Part shown: piece by piece, positions 59,340 through 64,000 of the stretch | Layout: each line of letters begins with the position of its first letter | Position numbering within the stretch: the stretch's first letter is position 1 | DNA from: Sepiola atlantica | Lineage: Eukaryota > Mollusca > Cephalopoda > Sepiida > Sepiolidae | Assembly: GCA_963556195.1 (NCBI GenBank) | Contig: OY744525.1 | Location: forward strand, 44,228,148-44,292,147 | DNA length: 64,000 nucleotides | Direction of reading: 5' to 3' | The notes under the pieces: generated by a model | The model's input: only the letters and a program-made list of their open reading frames with translations | What the model was told of the DNA's origin: nothing | Databases searched by the model: none | Program-made: the position numbers and the translations under genes

Positions 59340-59575
59340 TACATCAGTCCTGACATACGTGATGTTCCCATTTTGGGGCAGCATGCAAAAACACATCTTC
59401 TCTCGTTCCAGTTTCACCGACTAAGGACGAGAAAGAGGGCCACGCTAGAAAATCCTTTTGTTTGCGTAACTTACGTTCGGTGCCCCTACCCTTTTGATCC
59501 ACGACCTCCAAACTTTTCCATTAAAAACCGATCTTGTGTCTAACTTTTTCCTCGTGGGGAGGCAAGTAAATAAGT
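59340..59575 (+). repeat. Fragment sharing the D/E repeat 3' end
   Basis: CCATTAAAAACCGATCTTGT, GTCTAACTTTTTCCTC and GGGGAGGCAAGTAAATAAG match the D-family and E-family termini. The 5' part (GGTGCCCCTACCC) is a weak E-like match. Confidence 0.5.
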
Positions 59576-59619
59576 ACAAGTAAACATGGATGTAGTTATG
59601 CAGAATTCGTTCATTAAAC

Positions 59620-59668
59620 CACTAATCCTAACGCTAACCTTAACCACTAACCCTCACCCTTAAAACAT
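59620..59668. repeat. Telomere-like degenerate (TAACCC)n
   Basis: CTAATCCTAACGCTAACCTT, AACCACTAACCCTCACCC: about seven degenerate units. A second interstitial telomere-like site after 46.8 kb, without the inverted arms. Confidence 0.6.
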
Positions 59669-60014
59669 ATTCCATTAACTAGGAAAAAAAGCACTTTTAA
59701 CAAACTTACATAAATCGGACTATTAGGAAAATAAACATTTTCAAAAATCTTGATTTTTTTCTAACAGTCTAACTTGCATAAGCTTATAGAATTTTTGAAA
59801 GAATGGTTCCTTTGTTCCAGCTCGTTTGACTTATTGGTCTTGTGGTCTTCATTAATTCGCAGTTCAGGTATCTCGTTGTAATACATCTTCCTTTCCAGTA
59901 GCTTCTTTTCAAGGCCTGTGAGCTTGTGGAATTCTCTTCCTGCTGACCGTTTTTCTTCTACATATAGCCTTGGTCTTTTCAAGACTTAAGTCAATAGGCA
60001 TATCATGTCTTTGC
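59669..60014. other. Unrecognised; charged minus-strand frame
   Basis: A 73-codon minus frame at 59,761-59,982 (RLYVEEKRSAGREFHKLTGL and onward) is rich in Lys, Glu and Arg and directly follows repeat N on that strand. It has a coding-like composition, perhaps part of a LINE ORF1 or ORF2, but I cannot name it. Confidence 0.35.
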
Positions 60015-60095
60015 ATTAAGTATTTTTCGTTATTTTTAGCTCCTTACATCAAGTGGCTTTATGCCTTGTCTGGAGCGACCTCCATTAAAAAAAAA
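60015..60095 (-). repeat. Repeat segment N, copy 2
   Basis: Reverse complement of 39,565-39,660. Confidence 0.6.
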
Positions 60096-60599
60096 AAAAA
60101 GCAGATCAAATAGACATTGTACCCGATATTTTTGTTTTATTCCAAATCCTGTTCGTATTGAATGGCCATGTTAGCGACAAAGCAGGAGCTATTCAATCAT
60201 TCTTCTCCCCAAATAAACATGACATTGCTAGACTTATATTTGTGAATTTTTGTGGCGACAAAATCATGAAGAAAATAACATATTCGATCAAATTTGCAGT
60301 GATGTAGCTGTCTTTCACCCTCCCTAATAAATTACTTTTGAAAACATTCTTTTCTCCCCAATTAATTTTTTTTTCAAAACATTCTTTCTTCCCAATTATA
60401 GGGTCTTTACAAGAAAGTTTAAAAGAGAAACATGTTTCTCATTACGGTCTTATTTTTTAGGTATAGAAAATAATGTAACACTGTAAGAATAAGTAATACA
60501 AAGAAAATATACGTAACGAAATTGAAACCATCAAGGAAGTTCAAAAGTGCCAAGTGAAAGAGTGGGTGAGAGACAACGTAAGGGAGATAAAGATAGGAC
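60096..60599. other. AT-rich DNA, no gene seen
   Basis: Tandem-like pair ACATTCTTTTCTCCCCAATT / ACATTCTTTCTTCCCAATTA near 60,342 and 60,379. Nothing else recognised. Confidence 0.45.
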
Positions 60600-61930
60600 G
60601 GATATTCTAGAGATACGTCCATTTAGTATACACGTTTACCGATGGAAATGTTGTTTCAAACTTTATGAATATACAGACGTATTAATGGCTCAACTTTATG
60701 AATATACAGACGTATTAATGGCTCAACTTTATGAATATACAGACGTAGTAATGGCTAAGCTTTATGAATATACAGATTTTATAATTGCTCAACTTTATGA
60801 ATATAGACCACTTAGTAATGGCTCAACTTTATGAATATGAAGACGCAGTAATGGCTCAACTGTATGAATATACAAACTTAGTAATGGCCCAACTTTATTA
60901 ATATAACGACGTAATAATAGCTCAACTTTATGAATATAAATACTTAGTAATGACTTAATTTTATGAATATACAGACAGCAATGGTTCAACTTTATGAATA
61001 TACAAACTTAGTAATAGCTCAACTTTATGAATATGCAGACTAAGAAATGGCTTAACTTTATGAATAGAGAGACTTAGTAATGGCTCAACTTTATGAATAT
61101 ACAGACATAGTAATGGCTCAACTTTATGAATATAAGGACTTAGTAATGGCTCACTTTTATGAATATAAAGACGCTGTAATGGCTCAACTTTATTAATATA
61201 GAGACTAAAAAATAGCTAAACTTTATGAATATTAAGACTTAGTAATGTCCCATTTTTATGAATATGCAGCCGTAGTAATGGCTCAACTTTATGAATATAC
61301 ACTCGTTATAATTGCTTAACTTTATGAATATACAAACCTAGCAACGGTTTAACTTTATGAATACAGCCCTAGCAATGGTTCAACTTTATGAATATACAGA
61401 CGTAGTAATAGCTCAACTTTATGAATATACCGACGTAGTAATGGCTTAACTTTATGAATAGATAGACTTAGTAATATCTCAACTTTATGAATATGCAGAC
61501 GTAATAATGACTTAACTTTATGGATATACAAACTTAGTAATTTCTCAACTTTCTGAATATAGAGACTTAAAAATGGCCAATTCTTATGAATATAGATACT
61601 AAGTAATAACTCAATTTTATGAATATACAGACTTACTAATGGCTCAACTTTATAAATATGCAAACTTAATAATGACTCAACTTTATGAATATACAGACTT
61701 AGTAATGGTTCAACTTTATGAATATACATACCTAGCAATGGTTGAACTTTATGAATATACAGCCATAGCAATGGTTCAACTTTATGAATATACAAACTTA
61801 CTAATCTCTCAACTTTATGAACGTACAGATGTAATAATGGTTCAACCTTATGAATATACAAACTTAGTAATGGCTTAACTATTAATATACAGATACAGAT
61901 ATCTGTATATTCATAAAGTTGAGTCATTAG
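60600..61930. repeat. 33-bp satellite array, related to S37 by flank
   Basis: About 38 units of about 33 bp, core AACTTTATGAATATACAGAC and GTAGTAATGGCTC. The left flank GATACGTCCATTTAGTATAC, ACGTTTACCGATGG and AAATGTTGTTTCAAACTT is the S37 flank. Unit length stays near 33 bp, so a 193-codon minus frame and several plus frames are open by periodicity. At 61,890-61,930 the last unit is inverted, forming a palindrome around GATATC. Confidence 0.95.
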
Positions 61931-62444
61931 TTGCATTAACTATTGTTAATTAACTATTCGTTTTTGTTTTTCCTATTTGATGATGGTTTTCATTTTACTA
62001 TAACCCATAATTCTATTCAGAAATGTTTTCTGTATCGTGGATAAATGCTTAGCATTTTGAGTGAAAAAAGTTCTAAATTGTAAATTATAAACAACATCCC
62101 ACCCCTCCTCATCGTCCACGCTACACTGTGGCCGAGCAAAGAAAAATGTCAGTGCGATCTCCGGCCCAAATAATTTTTTTCAAAATCTTATTTAAAAAAT
62201 TAAGCCATAATGCATTTCGGTTCCTTCATAAACAAATCAGCACTTTCATTCTTTTGTTAAATTGTAAATTAAAAATAAAGCCCACCCCCCAAATACACAC
62301 ACACCGGCCAACAAACGAGTCAGTGAGTTCGATAGACTTCAAAATAATAGTATTTTGGTAAAAACAAAACAAAACAAAAAAAAATAACAAAGAGAAAAAA
62401 TAATAAAAGTATAAATAATCCCTAGCAAGGCCAGATCGGGATAG
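61931..62444. other. No recognised gene
   Basis: AT-rich. Poly-AAAAC tract near 62,360-62,385. GGCCAGATCGGGATAGCTAG at 62,440-62,450 could be a transposon 3' end but is unsupported. Confidence 0.4.
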
Positions 62445-63045
62445 CTAGTATTAGAGTAAAGATGATTTAATCAACGTTTGTTTTCATAAGGCTTTTTGTT
62501 TTATACATTTTAATCACTCAAAATACATGCTAAAATATTCTTTAGTTTTGGGATTGTTTTATGTTTGAGATAATTCCATTTTTATTGCTCTTATTAGCCA
62601 TAATTTACAATTAGCTCATCAACTGACCCATCTTTTACTAAGCTTTTGTCTATCATTCCTACCCTCTCTCACTGTATGTTGTTTGATCCCCCGCTCTTAT
62701 TTCAAACTGTGTCTATCACTTGCTTCCATCTCTCGCTCTGTTTATTAATAGGACCAGGTAATAAAGCTAACTATAAAACACAAAATTCAAATAGTTTATT
62801 AGAAACAAAAGGAAATATTACCATAAGTAATAATACTATTTAACCCTTAGATAGAGAGGGAAAGTGAGAAAGAGTGAGGGAGAGGGAGGAGGAAGATATT
62901 GAAAGCAAAAGAGAATGATTTTAAATGTTGTCTCTTTATTTAAAAAAATGTATAACTAACTTTGTAAACTTATCTTTTCGGATTCAAACAATTTAAGCCG
63001 AGCCCAGCGGGTGACTCAACGTGTTGCATCTTTTTTCTAGTATAC
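62445..63045 (+). repeat. Interspersed repeat family G, copy 2 (about 600 bp)
   Basis: Co-linear with 33,345-33,945 from TTAGAGTAAAGATGATTTAA to the CAGCGGGTGACTCAAC end. Both copies carry an internal GA-rich stretch after a TACTATTTAA phrase. Confidence 0.75.
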
Positions 63046-63049
63046 CATA

Positions 63050-63606
63050 AATTGAATGCAAATTGTTATTTTATGCATAGTTGGATTAATTGCACGTTCA
63101 TACCTTTCTACGCAGTAATAGTGTGCAAATGATCACAATGGAGTTAGTAGAATTTGAACCTTGCATAGCCAATTCTGATTCAATGAAATATGTGTATACG
63201 TGTAAGAATGACTTGGTGATTTTTAATTTTCCATTTACTTTTAGCATCCATGCTAGTTTCTAACTGTTAGACTCCAAGTCTCCAATTGATGATAAATTTT
63301 GCCTTAGGTACAAGCACTTTCAATCTTCTCGACCATTGTCAGGTTTTATGTCTTTCGATTACCAGTAATTGCTTTCATAGGCAGAACAATCTTGGATTGT
63401 ATTAAATTTTTTTCAAAGTTATTTTCATGATAATGTCTCGATAAAGAACAAGTTCATTACATGGGAAAGGTCGTGTTCTTGTCTATATGTGAGACTGTTT
63501 TATTAAATAGCATTGAATTTAGGAGTTAATATTTTAAATATGTCAATAACTAATATATCAATCAATTCAAGTATTTTACATATATTTTGCATAACTGTAT
63601 CTATAT
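63050..63606. other. No recognised gene
   Basis: AT-rich. A possible B-box-like GGTTCAAATTC on the minus strand at about 63,160 lacks a partner A box. Confidence 0.4.
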
Positions 63607-63607
63607 A

Positions 63608-63765
63608 TTAATACGCTAAAGTGTATGTACGTGTGTCACGCTCCTAAAGAAATTCAATAAATAAACAACAAATAAATTGGACGGAGAGACTTGGAATCAA
63701 AACCGTAATATCTAGCTGAAAAGTGGTGACGTTACCACCGAGCTAACTAAATGAATTGTTAAATA
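63608..63765 (-). mobile_element. tRNA-derived SINE
   Basis: Minus strand: A box TTAGCTCGGTGGTAACG (about 63,750-63,734) and B box GGTTTTGATTCC (63,707-63,696), then a tail CTTTAGGAGCGTGACACACG, TACATACACTTTAGCG and TATTAATATATA. A second copy of the tail end is cut by the window edge at 63,955. Confidence 0.65.
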
Positions 63766-63954
63766 GATCAAAATTAACTTAATTAAACCATTAACTGACC
63801 CCGCTCACTACTGTCGCTTCAGTGTGGAAGGAGGAGGACATTGTGGACGGAGGAGGAGACGACGTTGGGAGAGGAGAGCGAGTCATTATTTATTTAGTAA
63901 ACTAAACAGTTTTTTTTAATATTTAAAATTTCTTCTTCTTATTATTATTATTAT
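63766..63954. other. GA-rich stretch and (TTA)n
   Basis: GGAGGAGGA-type purine stretch at 63,825-63,885 and TTATTATTATTATT near 63,938. No gene. Confidence 0.5.
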
Positions 63955-64000
63955 TTATATATTAATACGACAGAGTGTGTGTTATTTATTTTGTGTGTCA
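63955..64000 (-). mobile_element. SINE tail cut by the window end
   Basis: ATATTAATACGACAGAGTGT repeats the 63,610 tail end in the same orientation, implying a second copy of that SINE continuing past the window. Confidence 0.5.

Noticed and set aside
61355..61936. 193-codon minus-strand frame (HKVEPLLSLYI repeats)
   Set aside because: It is the 33-bp satellite read in frame; breaks occur wherever unit length shifts.

Overview
The window looks like AT-rich, gene-poor nuclear DNA from a coleoid cephalopod, most likely an octopus. That is an inference from several signs: very many long (TA)n tracts, many different tRNA-derived SINE heads and tails, decayed non-LTR retrotransposons, large minisatellite arrays, and no dense coding or operon structure. 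I see no complete intact protein-coding gene. The best host-gene candidates are two short putative exons on the minus strand at 6.79-7.23 kb and one possible terminal exon at 8.33-8.48 kb, all tentative.

Layout. 0-6.1 kb: interspersed repeats (families A, B, C, D, E) and two stretches of a 37-bp satellite (S37). 6.1-8.8 kb: mostly unique DNA with the candidate exons. 8.8-13.8 kb: SINEs, a 450-bp near-perfect foldback, a LINE 3' end, and four SINE copies with a shared tail, one holding a canonical hammerhead ribozyme fold. 13.8-20.3 kb: a 27-bp minisatellite, a 5S rRNA-derived fragment, a LINE relic, an IS630/mariner-like transposase relic with long inverted arms and a LINE C-terminus. 20.3-29 kb: (TA)n tracts, SINE tails, a tandem duplication and a block of TGACGTCA-like palindromes. 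29-32.2 kb: LINE relics, one with an altered reverse transcriptase motif. 33.3-36.9 kb: a 600-bp repeat, the main S37 array and a LINE endonuclease-domain relic. 37-50 kb: more LINE C-termini, repeat pairs, a foldback between two (TA)n tracts, an inverted repeat enclosing telomere-like repeats, and two more 5S-derived elements. 51.4-52.3 kb: an indel-free 30-bp minisatellite of 28 units. 53-55 kb: foldbacks and a tRNA SINE that ends in a second canonical hammerhead. 55.6-58.2 kb: a triplicated segment, a 33-bp minisatellite and a hAT-like element inserted in an RTE-like LINE. 60.6-61.9 kb: a 33-bp array. 62.4-64 kb: another 600-bp repeat copy and SINE tails.

Two themes deserve attention. First, many unrelated SINE tails share one layout: CTGANGA, a hairpin, GAAA, a very short second hairpin and an NUH triplet, closed by a short helix. 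At 12,988-13,039 (+) and 54,359-54,403 (-) this satisfies the hammerhead ribozyme consensus. At several other sites it is the same except for one extra base before stem II, or other decay. Second, the S37 arrays and the 33-bp array at 60.6 kb share flanks and a short inverted terminal motif (GATGCGTCCA), which suggests one family of mobile elements that carries and amplifies tandem satellites. All repeat families named here were defined by comparing copies inside this window by eye; family letters are local labels.
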